Origin: Prostheceraeus crozeri
Lineage: Eukaryota > Platyhelminthes > Polycladida > Euryleptidae
Direction of reading: 5' to 3'
Assembly: GCA_907163375.1 (NCBI GenBank)
Contig: CAJQUW010006996.1
Coordinates: 62,001-126,000 of the forward strand
Length of the DNA stretch: 64,000 bases
Below the pieces are notes generated by a model, which saw only the letters and a list, made by a program, of their open reading frames with translations, did not search any database and was not told the origin of the DNA. The translations under genes and the position numbers were made by a program. Each line of letters opens with the position of its first letter. The first letter of the stretch is position 1. Below, piece by piece: positions 55,082 through 64,000 of the stretch.

Positions 55082-55591
55082 AATGCATTTCATTTTATCG
55101 TGTACATATCTTAGTCGTATTCTGTATATATTTTATAATCCATTTATCTAGTTTTTGGTACATGTATGATATTTTGAAATGTGGTTAATATTCTTCAGAC
55201 GAAAATTTACTACAGAAATTAACAGATGATTTGCTGCTTCTCGAGCTTTCTCGAAGCCTATTTTACAAGCCATCAAAGAGGGAAGCAAGTTGAATATATA
55301 TTTCTACTAAATTTCTGCATTTCCTCCGCATTGTCCTCAAATTCAGTACTTAAATTACTTTATCTGAAGAAAACTGACCCTATTATATAATAGTAATAAT
55401 AAATAATACTAAAAGCCTTGCGGCAACCAAATCCTATCTATTGTAAAAAATACTCCTAAACATTCTGTTACAGAAATTATACAATTAATTATTCTATAAA
55501 CTTTTTGTAAATATATCTATGTTGGTGTCACTATCTTTGATTCACAATTGGTCTTCTAAGTATGTAACTTTGGTCTAGTTGTATTATTTTT
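55082..55591. other. No gene seen (3' flank of the CMC transposase)
   Basis: AT-rich non-coding sequence. Confidence 0.3.
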
Positions 55592-56283
55592 CCTTTAATA
55601 ATAATAATGCTTTATTGAAACCAAAATACATAGAGCGGTACATGGTTATGACTGCAAAGTCATGTAAACTGTGAAAATCTGACAAAGGAGTTGGTGTAAT
55701 AAGATGGTTTCCGCAGAGGAGCTGTCAGTTGCCTTTGATGTCTAACTTTGCTGATATGTTGACGGACGTTGAAAAAGGAGGACAGGCGATGAGTGTCACG
55801 ATGATGAGACACTTTGCGGATGAGTTTAACGCAAACACGATCTAACATTTGTCTTAGGGATGGCTTGTTGTATATGCTGCACCAACGTTTGGCCAAACGA
55901 TCCAGACGTTCAAATTTGCAAAAGTGTTTCATTTTCATATCACATACAATGGGCCAACAAAATGATAAACGAGAAAAAACAAGACCCATGTATGCCTGCC
56001 ACACAACATGATCTTCATTACAACTGATCTTCAGACGCTTTACAATGGACATAATACTACAGCATTTTTTGTATAAAAACGAGACATGAGAGTCCCATGT
56101 CAAATTAGCACTAAAGAAAACACCGAGGATTTTCAAATTTACAACTTCCTCTATGACTTCATCATTGATAACAATATTAGTACATCTGGTGGGATCAAAA
56201 CGCTTAGAAAGAGTCATACATTTGGTTTTATTCACATTTATTGTCATTTTCCTTTGCGTAGTATATGTCAAGTTTGTACGCAT
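55592..56283 (-). pseudogene. LINE relic (CR1/L2 group), C-terminal RT part with 3' tail
   Basis: Minus-strand frame with INVNKTKCMTLSKRF, VVNLKILGVFFSANLTWDSH and RLSFCWPIVCDMKMKHF, the post-catalytic region of LINE reverse transcriptase. The 3' end is an (ATT)n-like tail at ~55592-55609. The tail is similar to that of the LINE at 28842 but the protein differs. It is heavily 5'-truncated and lies inside the CACTA-like element. Confidence 0.8.
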
Positions 56284-56502
56284 TTAAACATGAACTGTTA
56301 TGATAACATTTACCGATTATGTTTTACTTCACAATTGTTATGATGGACGGCATATACGTAGTATATGTCAACTTTGTACTCATTTAACATAAGTTGTTAC
56401 GATATTATATACTGATATGTTTTACTTCTGCTGTTTTGATTGGCGGCATATACTTTCAAACCGGGATATACTTGGTTGGGCAAGCATATTAGAGGCATCA
56501 TG

Positions 56503-56644
56503 TGCTAGCATTGTAAACGCACCACGATGCTAGCATTATGTCGGCATTGTTATGCTGAAGAATTAAGGTGGGCACAATGCCAGCATTATGCTAGCATCAA
56601 ATGCTAGTAAAATGCTAGCACAAAGCATATTTTTTTTCACTGGG
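56503..56644. repeat. Right subterminal array of the CACTA-like element
   Basis: At least six TGCTAGCA/ATGCTAG words in about 130 bp, plus AATGCC words, adjoining the terminal CACTGGG. Confidence 0.7.
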
Positions 56645-56852
56645 TTGCTGGTAAAAATTCCCTAAATCGTAAGTTTCCGTCGTACAAACGTTGTGCTCAG
56701 CACTGGTATTTGAAGCTCCCCATTCTCGTGTGTACGGGTTGTTCGCAAGCACAAATTCTACGACTACATTCGCCTGTTTTTCTGTTTTCTATGTAAGCAT
56801 TTGATTCTCTTCAAATATGCAAAAAGTATTATGAAAGAAGTCTTATCAGTGG

Positions 56853-57247
56853 CACGGTGGTCCAGAATGACCTAATTAATGAAAAAATTAGAACCGACAC
56901 AAATTCTATACCGTCCGAAAGCTTAGTGATAGACAATTCTTTTAGTCCTAATTTTAAAAAAATCTGTCGATGTCTTTATGAGTAGTATGAGGAAACGCAT
57001 TTTCGTATTTAGTGAGTAATATATGTCATGTACATATCAGTTTGAATGATATATTTATAGTAAAATTGTATCTCATAAGTGTACAATAATTGATATTTGA
57101 ATCTTATTGAATCATAAAAGAATGATAATATTGTCAAATTGACCGGCATTTTTAATGAGTAGTGTGATAAGTATTCGCTTTTACTTTTTGCATTGAGAAA
57201 TCAAATTGTTCTATACATTTCCGATAATTTTGTCGGAAAGCATAATA
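56853..57247 (+). repeat. Chapaev-like left terminal inverted repeat
   Basis: ~395 bp, matching the right end in inverted form, with a few substitutions and small indels. Confidence 0.85.
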
Positions 57248-57522
57248 GTGAGAGTAAACATAATGAGTACAGTGATCCATAGATTTCAACATTAAGTTAG
57301 CAATTTTTGCCTTAATAATTGATGCTCATTAACAGCAAATTAACCAGTTTCACTCTGGTTACTCAGTTTCACACCAAATCCATGTAGAGCGATATAGCTA
57401 AAACGCATAAGTTTATAACTTCACATTTATATGAAATTTAGCAAATTTCATATCGAAAATATTGAACATCATAAATAAAGCATCATATCAAACATTGAAA
57501 ATGGAATCAGAAATGATTCGAA

Positions 57523-59600
57523 TTATATTCCTGAACAGTTCGAAGAAGCCGAAAACTTTTCGTGCGATGCGGGAACATTGTATTTCTCCCAGTTTCTAGA
57601 CAAATCCGGATGAACGGACTCGAAAGCCTGCTCAGACCAATTTCCCAGTCCAGACTGCTTAGTATCGCAAAACTCGCTGACATGGAAAAATATTGCATGG
57701 ATCTTAGGAGTAATTCTCAATCCAAGCTGCATAAACTTTCCGAGAAAAGATTCGATTTTTGACTTGTAGTTGCGGTGCAGAGATTTACCAAAACAACTCA
57801 CAATTACATCGTTGAATGACCGAAATGCTTCAACAAATAGCTTGTGTTCTGCTGGAATGATTTTTTCAAGTTCATCAACATTTTTCAGCAATTTTCTGCA
57901 TGCATTTCCGGCAAAGCTTCCTCCATGTATTGCTTCTCTTTCGATAAAGAGACATTAAGGTCATTGAATGGCATCTGCCCAGACCTTTTCTAAGTTCGAG
58001 TACAGGAAGTTTACAGTACCGAGCATCAGATGGAGTTCAGGTGGGGGCATTATATCCAAAACAAGCGTGTCGTCGGCAAATTTGAACAAGGGTGCATGGA
58101 TGCAGTTGCCAAATTCCTTGGCTCTGGTTGTACGCTTTCTGTAAGTCTCCAATATTGCCTTCGGATGCTGCCTAAAGTACGCAGCATCGCCTCACAATGT
58201 AATTTGTCTTTCTCCGAATTGCACCATGAACATGGATGTAAAGATGCATGCGATATCAATCCAAGAGTTATATTTGGTAATTTGAGGTCCATGCAAAACG
58301 TATACGGAGAAAGAGAGCGCAGTGAAGTAAATTTGAGAAGATCCCAAAGTATGAGCATATTTCTGTAGGTTTCTTGGGCCGTGGGGACAACTGCTAACAT
58401 AAACAACTTCTTCACACTTGTATCTTTCAAGTTTTTGGATGCCACACCGTCGGATAATTTGCTTCTCACCACAGTATCAGCATCACCATCGTACCTTCTC
58501 GTTGGTATGGCCGAAGGTGAGCGAAAAGTCAAGCAAACTTTGAGAAATCCTCCTCCGGAATCGATGCCAATGATGGACTCAAAGTCTATGGAATGCAACA
58601 CGATGTTTCAATTCATCTACATCACTACAGAGGATGACTGGAAGATTGGATTTGAATGGCATTGAAGATTTGGCATTTGAGGCATTAGAGGAATAATCAA
58701 AATCCCGAAACTCGCAACTAAAGAGGTCATCCAGTCAATGCGCTTTCAGTTGCAGCTTTTCTCTGATGTATGGCTCCGTCACATTGCGAGTACCAAAGGA
58801 TGAGCGGATATGCTTATCAAGAGTCTTGGTTTGATTAGTCGACAGATTTAGATCAATCTTGATTTGATGGAAGTCCTCAGCTGATACTTTTTTCGCCGAT
58901 GTTTTCGAAGAAATTTCTATAGATCAACGTCTTCCCCTTTTCGCAGACAGAACACATGAGTTGTGGCCACCTCCACTTGAATCTTTAGTTTTCGAGCGAT
59001 TATTGATGAAGCTAAACTTTCTCCACAACTGGGTTTGTTATCTGAGCTTGTTGCATAGGTAAGCAGGTTGGCATGCTTCTGAGTTCTAGTGCACTTGTGT
59101 GGCTTACCTCGAGCCAGCTCGGAGAAACAGTGCGTACACAAGGTTATTATCAAGGGAACTGGAGAATTGGAGGGGACCGGACCAGGTTTTTTCTTCTGTA
59201 TGACAGAAGTAGATACGGCGAAATTCGAAGTAGTCGATGCTCTAGCTGTGTCACAAACCAAACACATGCATTTGTCTGCACTTCTTGTAAGACGAATTCT
59301 GGTCAGTTTAGAATGGTCAAACAAACGAATTTTGCGGGTAAAATTGTTATTCCTATACTCAGATACGATGATGTAACAATTACTGCAGAGTGCTGACGGA
59401 TATCTCAAATCGTCGAAATCGTCGAACTTGATAATATGTTGTTGGATAATCTCACGCACAGAAAATGAAATGTTGCGCATTACCTTTGTCTTCGAAAAAC
59501 ATAAAAGGCAAATGGCGGTCCCACATTCATTATGAGATCTCGCGTGATTTGGCGTAGCGAAGTAGAGTTCGATGCAGATTATTGTAGCGTAGATGTGCAA
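57523..59600 (-). pseudogene. Chapaev-like transposase with RAG1-like DDE layout
   Basis: The N-terminal part (59600-58917) is cysteine-rich (CLLCFSKTK, CSNCY, CMCLVCDTA, CTHCF), probably zinc-binding. The catalytic part (58601-57523) has IGIDSGGGFLKVCLTF (first Asp), CMDLKLPNITLGLIS and HPCSWCNSEKDK (zinc pair), LDIMPPPELHLMLGTVNFLY (second region, compare RAG1 ALHCDIGNA) and GLGNWSEQAFESVHPDLSRN (Glu, compare RAG1 GAWASEGNESGNK). A frame change lies near 58140, and stops or an intron separate the two halves around 58600-58917. This copy is probably inactive unless introns explain the gaps. Confidence 0.7.
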
Positions 59601-59995
59601 ATATATTTATAACTATGCAAGTCGATCGCTATGTTACAGTGATTCAAGATATTTAAAGTTGAACTGAGTTTATGCACGTATGAAGTTCTAAGCAAACTGC
59701 TGTTAATTCTGTTCTTACGCTCCGTTACTTAGATCTCTATGGTCTTATTACACATCAATCAAGCATAGAAATATAACAATGTCACTAAAGCTCAAAGTTA
59801 AAGGTAATCTGGAAATATGTGAAGAAAAACGCATGTGATAATCAATGTGCAGAAATAGAATAGAAAACGAATAAGCAAGTTTCGACAGTTGCATGCATAT
59901 ACATATGTTGCAATTTCTTTCGATAAATGGCAACTCATTTTGAATAATGTTCTAGTGTGAAAAATAAACGAGGAAGAATTGATGGCGGTATATCT

Positions 59996-60360
59996 ATTAT
60001 GTTTTCCGACAAAATTATCGGTAATGTATAGAACAATTTGATTTCTCAATGCAAAAAGTAAAAGCGAATACTTACCTCACTACTCATTAAAAATGCCGGT
60101 CAATTTGACAATATTATCATTCTTTTATGATTCAATAAGATTCAAATATCAATTATTGTACACTTATGATTAAACTGATATGTTCATGACATATTACTCA
60201 CTAAATACGAAAATACGTTTCCTCATACTACTCATAAAGACGTCGACAGATTTTTTTAAAATTAGGACTAAAAGAATTGTCTATCACTAAGCTTTCGAAC
60301 GGTATAGAATTTGTGTTGGTTCTAATTTTTTTATTTATCAGGTCATTCTGGACCACCGTG
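59996..60360 (-). repeat. Chapaev-like right terminal inverted repeat
   Basis: ~365 bp, matching the left end. Confidence 0.85.
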
Positions 60361-60364
60361 GTGG

Positions 60365-60481
60365 GAAAGTAATTTTATCATAACAAAGATGAACATTTAT
60401 TGTTCAACAATAACAAACATAAAAAAAACAAAAATAAACATTTTAAACATTTACATGTTTAAAACACGAGGTAACGCAATG
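60365..60481. other. Short gap before the piggyBac fragment
   Basis: AT-rich; probably 3' noncoding part of the piggyBac fragment. Confidence 0.3.
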
Positions 60482-61107
60482 TCACTTGCAGCTGTGATAA
60501 ATGTTGAAGCAAGGAATGGAACACAAAGGAGGTTTGCATGAGCAAGAGTCACAAAAGAGTCGAGTTTCTTTTCGATTTCCTTTCGAGGTGCAAACACGGC
60601 TTTGGAGAGATGTGTTTGTTTTCTTTTCTGATGGCGGTATCTTCTTGGGAACGTGGTTTTCGATGATTTCTTTCAAGATGGGAGGTCTTCCCCCTTTTGG
60701 TCTAGCCTTTCGGCCAATCCCAATGGAATCAAAAAGGTGTCTTGCATTAGTCAAGGTGAATGACAAGAGAGTAAGATCGTCGTTTGATTGCTTGTATAAA
60801 TTGAAAGCGTTCAATACCAATCGATGCAACAGGTGAATTCCAGTTTTACGAGCACAGTTCAGAGACTTTCGGGTAATATCATAAGGATCCGCTTGGTCGA
60901 CAGCTGCCATGTACAAGTTGTAGGACTCAGACGAAGGTCGTGTGACTTTGTTAATCGATCCTCCTTTTTTCATGACAGTCTTCTCCACTTCTCTTGCTTC
61001 AGCCATCATGTCCAATATCGCAATGTTCTTCTTTCCAGATTGTTTTTTCTCCGAGAAGCAACTTATCAACATGTGCTCCTTTCGAAAGTGTTTGATGGAC
61101 ACGGTGT
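60482..61107 (-). pseudogene. piggyBac transposase, C-terminal fragment
   Basis: The minus-strand frame contains YNLYMAAVDQADPYDITRKS (third catalytic region), GIHLLHRLVLNAFNLYKQS and a C-terminal zinc domain (SRVCTSKGNRKETRLFCDSC, then CSIPCFNIYH). It is open up to the edge of the foldback element at 61108, which interrupts it. The N-terminal two thirds are missing. The family differs from the three other piggyBac copies. Confidence 0.8.
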
Positions 61108-61656
61108 GTTCTTTAGGGGTTATACCTCAAGTGTCATGCCCACTCTGGAAACCAAATGGAGGTTGTTCCACATGTCCTAGGAAGTGTAAAAAACAAATTT
61201 GAAAAAAATCTATCGAGCCCTTTTCTTTCTGCAGCTTTTTTACACTTTTTTGCTTTTTTTGCTTTCATGTTATAATAGACTTTCCTTGAAATTATGTGCC
61301 CACTCTAGAAACTAAATGGAGATTGCTTAATATATCATAGGAAGTATAAAAAAGTAAATTTGAAAAATTTCTGCCGAGCCCTTTCCTTTCAGCAGCTTTT
61401 TTGCACTTTTTTGCTTTTCCACATAATTGCTCTAATACATTTTCCTTGAAGTAGTGTGCCCACTCTACAAACCAAATGCAGATTGCTTCACATGTCCTAG
61501 GAAATACTTTAAATGCAAATTGAAAATAATCTGTCGAGCCCTTTTCTTTCAGCAGCTGGTTTCCACTTCTTCGCTTTTTTGCATAATTGTCATAGCACGC
61601 TTTTCTCGAAATTATATGACCTTGTCCATGTCTCTGACAAAACTGTAAATAGTTGC
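61108..61656 (+). repeat. Foldback left arm
   Basis: Terminal segment plus three 160-bp tandem units with ~80-85% mutual similarity by eye. Confidence 0.8.
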
Positions 61657-62098
61657 TGAAATGCATGTAGTTGCTTATATGATTATAGAGATCAGATAAA
61701 TGTATTTTTATCTGGTAAGCTATACTGATGATATTGAAGCTGTTTTACTCCTTTTGCATGCATGCCTAATCAATTCTGTAGGCCAATTAATGCTTGCATC
61801 GTATCTAGTCTATGAAAAAACAATTGGAAGTTTAGATGAAAACACTAATTTGATGATAGCATTCTAACACCTTTTCCATTTTGAAACTTTTAATTTGCGT
61901 TGTCTTATGCCTCGTATTTCATCGACAAAACTGAATGCTAGAACCCTATAAGAATAGTCACTGTGTTGTGCTGCTATAAGCTAATGCATGGCTTATATTT
62001 CCATGATAATCGCTCACCCTTGAAAAAAATTCCCCTAATATTAACATGTCTATATAGCAATAATAACAAGATTGACCAAATATAGCGAATAATCAAAA

Positions 62099-62338
62099 TT
62101 AGAATGACAGTAAGCCGATTTGCTCATATGAACTACCGCACACATATAGGACAATCACTTCAAGAATAAAGAAAAGCAGTCGAATATGATGACTGTTGTA
62201 AGTGCACACAGCTTTTAAGAGCTCTTTTTGGTATTCTGGATTGTCCATCGAAGATACTTTGAAATTTTGCCACGTTATGGAAAAATTGTGATGAACTGCT
62301 TCACTTGCCTGCTCGCTGAAAAGACCTAATCCAAGCAT
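62099..62338 (-). pseudogene. Transposase relic with a SEQA-E-H motif inside the foldback
   Basis: The frame reads GLFSEQASEAVHHNFSITWQ and then QKELLKAVCTYNSHH. It is homologous by eye to GNWSEQAFESVHPDLSRNW of the Chapaev-like element at 57.5 kb, the region of the catalytic Glu. Only this C-terminal piece remains, so the foldback looks like an internally deleted descendant of an autonomous element. Confidence 0.55.
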
Positions 62339-62474
62339 TTGCGAAGTACAAAAATCTTCAATATGATCACGAAACTAAACCAAAGCGGAGATCATAGCAA
62401 TCGAACAATGAATCCTAATGTCAAATATGGTTCCCTTCATTGAAAGATCATCAATAACTAGCTACATATTTGAT

Positions 62475-63023
62475 ATTTCAGCAACTATTTATGTCAGAGA
62501 CATGGACAAGGTCATATAATTTCGAGAAAAGCGTGCTATGACAATTATGCAAAAAAGCGAAGAAGTGGAAACCAGCTGCTGAAAGAAAAGGGCTCGACAG
62601 ATTATTTTCAATTTGCATTTAAAGTATTTCCTAGGACATGTGAAGCAATCTGCATTTGGTTTGTAGAGTGGGCACACTACTTCAAGGAAAATGTATTAGA
62701 GCAATTATGTGGAAAAGCAAAAAAGTGCAAAAAAGCTGCTGAAAGGAAAGGGCTCGGCAGAAATTTTTCAAATTTACTTTTTTATACTTCCTATGATATA
62801 TTAAGCAATCTCCATTTAGTTTCTAGAGTGGGCACATAATTTCAAGGAAAGTCTATTATAACATGAAAGCAAAAAAAGCAAAAAAGTGTAAAAAAGCTGC
62901 AGAAAGAAAAGGGCTTGATAGATTTTTTTCAAATTTGAGTTTTACACTTCCTAGGACATGTGGAACAACCTCCATTTGGTTTCCAGAATGGGCATGAAAC
63001 TTGAGGTATAACCCCTAAAGAAC
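62475..63023 (-). repeat. Foldback right arm
   Basis: Inverted copy of the left arm, very similar to it unit by unit. Corresponding units in the two arms match better than neighbouring units within one arm. Confidence 0.8.
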
Positions 63024-63032
63024 ACACGGTGT

Positions 63033-63928
63033 GGAATTGACCACTGTGCATTATTGAACACCCTACAGAAAGGAACATTCCCTGGTGACTTCATCCATTG
63101 GGTCAATTCGTTTTTACGCAACCGGTATTTTCGAATCAGCCTTCAGAATGTCGTCTTCAGTGCATTTCACAAAATGACTTCAGGGGTACCACAAGGATCC
63201 TCAATTGCTCCTTTATTATTCTCAGCACAGATGGGTTCCTTAAAGTCTTCATCTGACGATTTCCTGATGATGTCCTCGTGTCGATACCGGTCTCAAGAAA
63301 TACAGATTCTGACCTTGTCATCTCCTCCGCGATTGACAGCATGCTTTACTGGTCTCAATCACACGGTTAAGCGCTAAACAAAGAAAAGACCAAATGCATG
63401 ATGGTTCGGAAAGCAAGTTTATCAGGACACTTACCTCTTCACTCCGTGCTAATAGACTTCGTTGGTAAACTCAAGTATTTAGGTGTCATTTTCAATGAGT
63501 CACTCAATTGGGATTGCCATACAACTGGAGTGCAAGCAGAAGAATTTATGTCCTGAGGCGTCTGAAGGAAGCTGGCATCTCCAAATCCAAACTTATTGTG
63601 ATCTACAACGGGTATATTAGATATGTGCTTGAATACAATTCTCCGGTATTCATCGGCTTGAACAAAAAGAATAGCGACAGGCTACTCAAATTGAAAAGAC
63701 AATGCCATCGCATAATCTGTGGAAGCGAGTGCCAGCGTGAGTGCATCGATGCGGGCTTTGAAGGTGTTTCAGGAGGGCGCACACCCTCACAACAGTCTGC
63801 ATCATCTCATGCCTAGACGTCTGGTGTACTCGAGACATTTCGAGCAATTTTTATCTCGAACACGAAGGAGGGCGGAATTATTTATCCCATTCTGTACATT
63901 TCTATTTAACTCTCTTATACATGTATAA
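63033..63928 (+). pseudogene. LINE reverse transcriptase relic (CR1/L2 group)
   Basis: Begins at the foldback edge with GIDHCALLNTLQKGTFPG (RT palm), then TSGVPQGSSIAPLLFS. A frame change near 63240 leads to PDDVLVSIPVSRNTDSD, where the catalytic box is FPDD in place of F/YADD. Then follow NKEKTKCMMVRKASL, KLKYLGVIFNESLNWDCH and, in a third frame from ~63510, YVLEYNSPVFIGLNKKNSD. The start of the RT is not seen on the other side of the foldback with certainty. Confidence 0.82.
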
Positions 63929-64000
63929 CTCGCATGTATAACTCCCACGTCGTCATACTTGGGGTGAAGTTCATGTAGGGCGAAGAAAGTGGAGTCTGTC

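Larger units (their letters stand above)
48606..56644. mobile_element. CACTA/EnSpm-like (CMC) transposon, ~8 kb, with nested insertions
   Basis: The left end CCCGGTGTAAAAAATGC and the right end (reverse complement CCCAGTGAAAAAAAATATGC) match, flanked by TT. Inside both ends the word ATGCTAGCA recurs: 48619 and 48640, with a further copy near 48830, and at least six near 56503-56626, together with AATGCCAG words. This is the subterminal array expected of CACTA-type elements. It encloses a CMC-type transposase exon (53352-55081). A tRNA-SINE, a LINE relic, a mini-hairpin and an inverted duplication sit inside it. Confidence 0.7.
56853..60360. mobile_element. Chapaev-like (RAG1-fold) DNA transposon, complete ends
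   Basis: Ends CACGGTGGTCCAGAATGACC and GGTCATTCTGGACCACCGTG are exact inverted repeats that continue inward for ~365-395 bp (56853-57247 and 59996-60360) with limited divergence. The 4-bp target duplication GTGG flanks both ends (56849-56852 and 60361-60364). A CAC terminus and 4-bp duplication are features of Chapaev elements. A minus-strand transposase gene lies between the repeats. Confidence 0.82.
61108..63023. mobile_element. Foldback transposon with 549-bp arms of 160-bp tandem units
   Basis: Ends GTTCTTTAGGGGTTAT and its complement, flanked by the 9-bp duplication ACACGGTGT (61099-61107 and 63024-63032). Each ~549-bp arm holds three 160-bp tandem units (left arm starts 61137, 61297, 61457), all beginning TGCCCACTCT. 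The middle 818 bp carry a transposase relic on the minus strand. The 9-bp duplication points to a Mutator-like mechanism, whereas the relic is Chapaev-like, so the superfamily is unsettled. Confidence 0.8.

Noticed and set aside
61060-63045. Possible RT continuity across the foldback (LLSKVFDG on the left, GIDHCALL on the right)
   Set aside because: The left side is already explained by the piggyBac frame on the other strand, and the match is short; kept only as a curiosity.

Overview
This is a fragment of an AT-rich eukaryotic genome, most likely a marine invertebrate. The evidence is a complete animal-type Polinton, several piggyBac, CACTA/EnSpm-like and Chapaev-like DNA transposons, CR1/L2-type LINEs, a Penelope-type element, a tRNA-derived SINE and spliced exon-like pieces. 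The sequence alone does not fix the phylum. No complete host gene was found. The window is essentially a transposon graveyard with nested insertions.

Layout. 1-2.4 kb: an intact piggyBac transposase gene (minus strand) and its palindromic subterminal repeats. 2.4-5.2 kb: short repeats and a 211-bp hairpin element. 5228-21777: a 16.55-kb Polinton (Maverick) bounded by long terminal inverted repeats and a 6-bp GTAAAA target duplication. It carries adenain-like protease, integrase with a PLA2-like domain, pX-like membrane-active protein, major capsid, fibre-like coiled coil, protein-primed PolB, packaging ATPase, penton-like minor capsid and several unknown genes. It is whole from end to end but decayed, with several broken genes. 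21.8-28.8 kb: mostly unassigned, with a 1-kb CACTG-ended non-autonomous element, a MITE, a THAP-like relic and one candidate host exon. 28.8-31.1 kb: a 5'-truncated LINE. 31.85-34.58 kb: piggyBac element 2. 35-37.4 kb: a reverse transcriptase relic and a candidate host terminal exon. 37.9-39.76 kb: a TTAA-flanked element. 40-41.75 kb: six copies of a 15-bp motif. 43.2-43.9 kb: a hAT-like non-autonomous element. 44.45-46.7 kb: piggyBac element 3. 47-48 kb: a Penelope-like 3' part. 48.6-56.64 kb: an 8-kb CACTA/EnSpm-like element that contains a SINE, a LINE relic, an inverted duplication and a mini-hairpin insertion. 56.85-60.36 kb: a Chapaev-like element with ~380-bp inverted repeats and a GTGG target duplication. 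60.5-61.1 kb: a piggyBac 3' fragment. 61.1-63.02 kb: a foldback element with three 160-bp tandem units per arm and a 9-bp target duplication. 63.0 kb to the end: another LINE relic.

The most unusual signals are these. (1) At least 20 small GC-rich palindromes with stems of 4-6 bp and loops of exactly 3 nt are scattered through the AT-rich Polinton, many in frame inside its genes, sometimes as overlapping double hairpins. (2) Three piggyBac elements and a fourth TTAA-flanked element each carry their own family of 14-19-bp subterminal palindromes. (3) A 17-bp iterated motif occurs in the Polinton ends. (4) The fibre-like Polinton protein begins with a segment resembling a phage tail-fibre motif.
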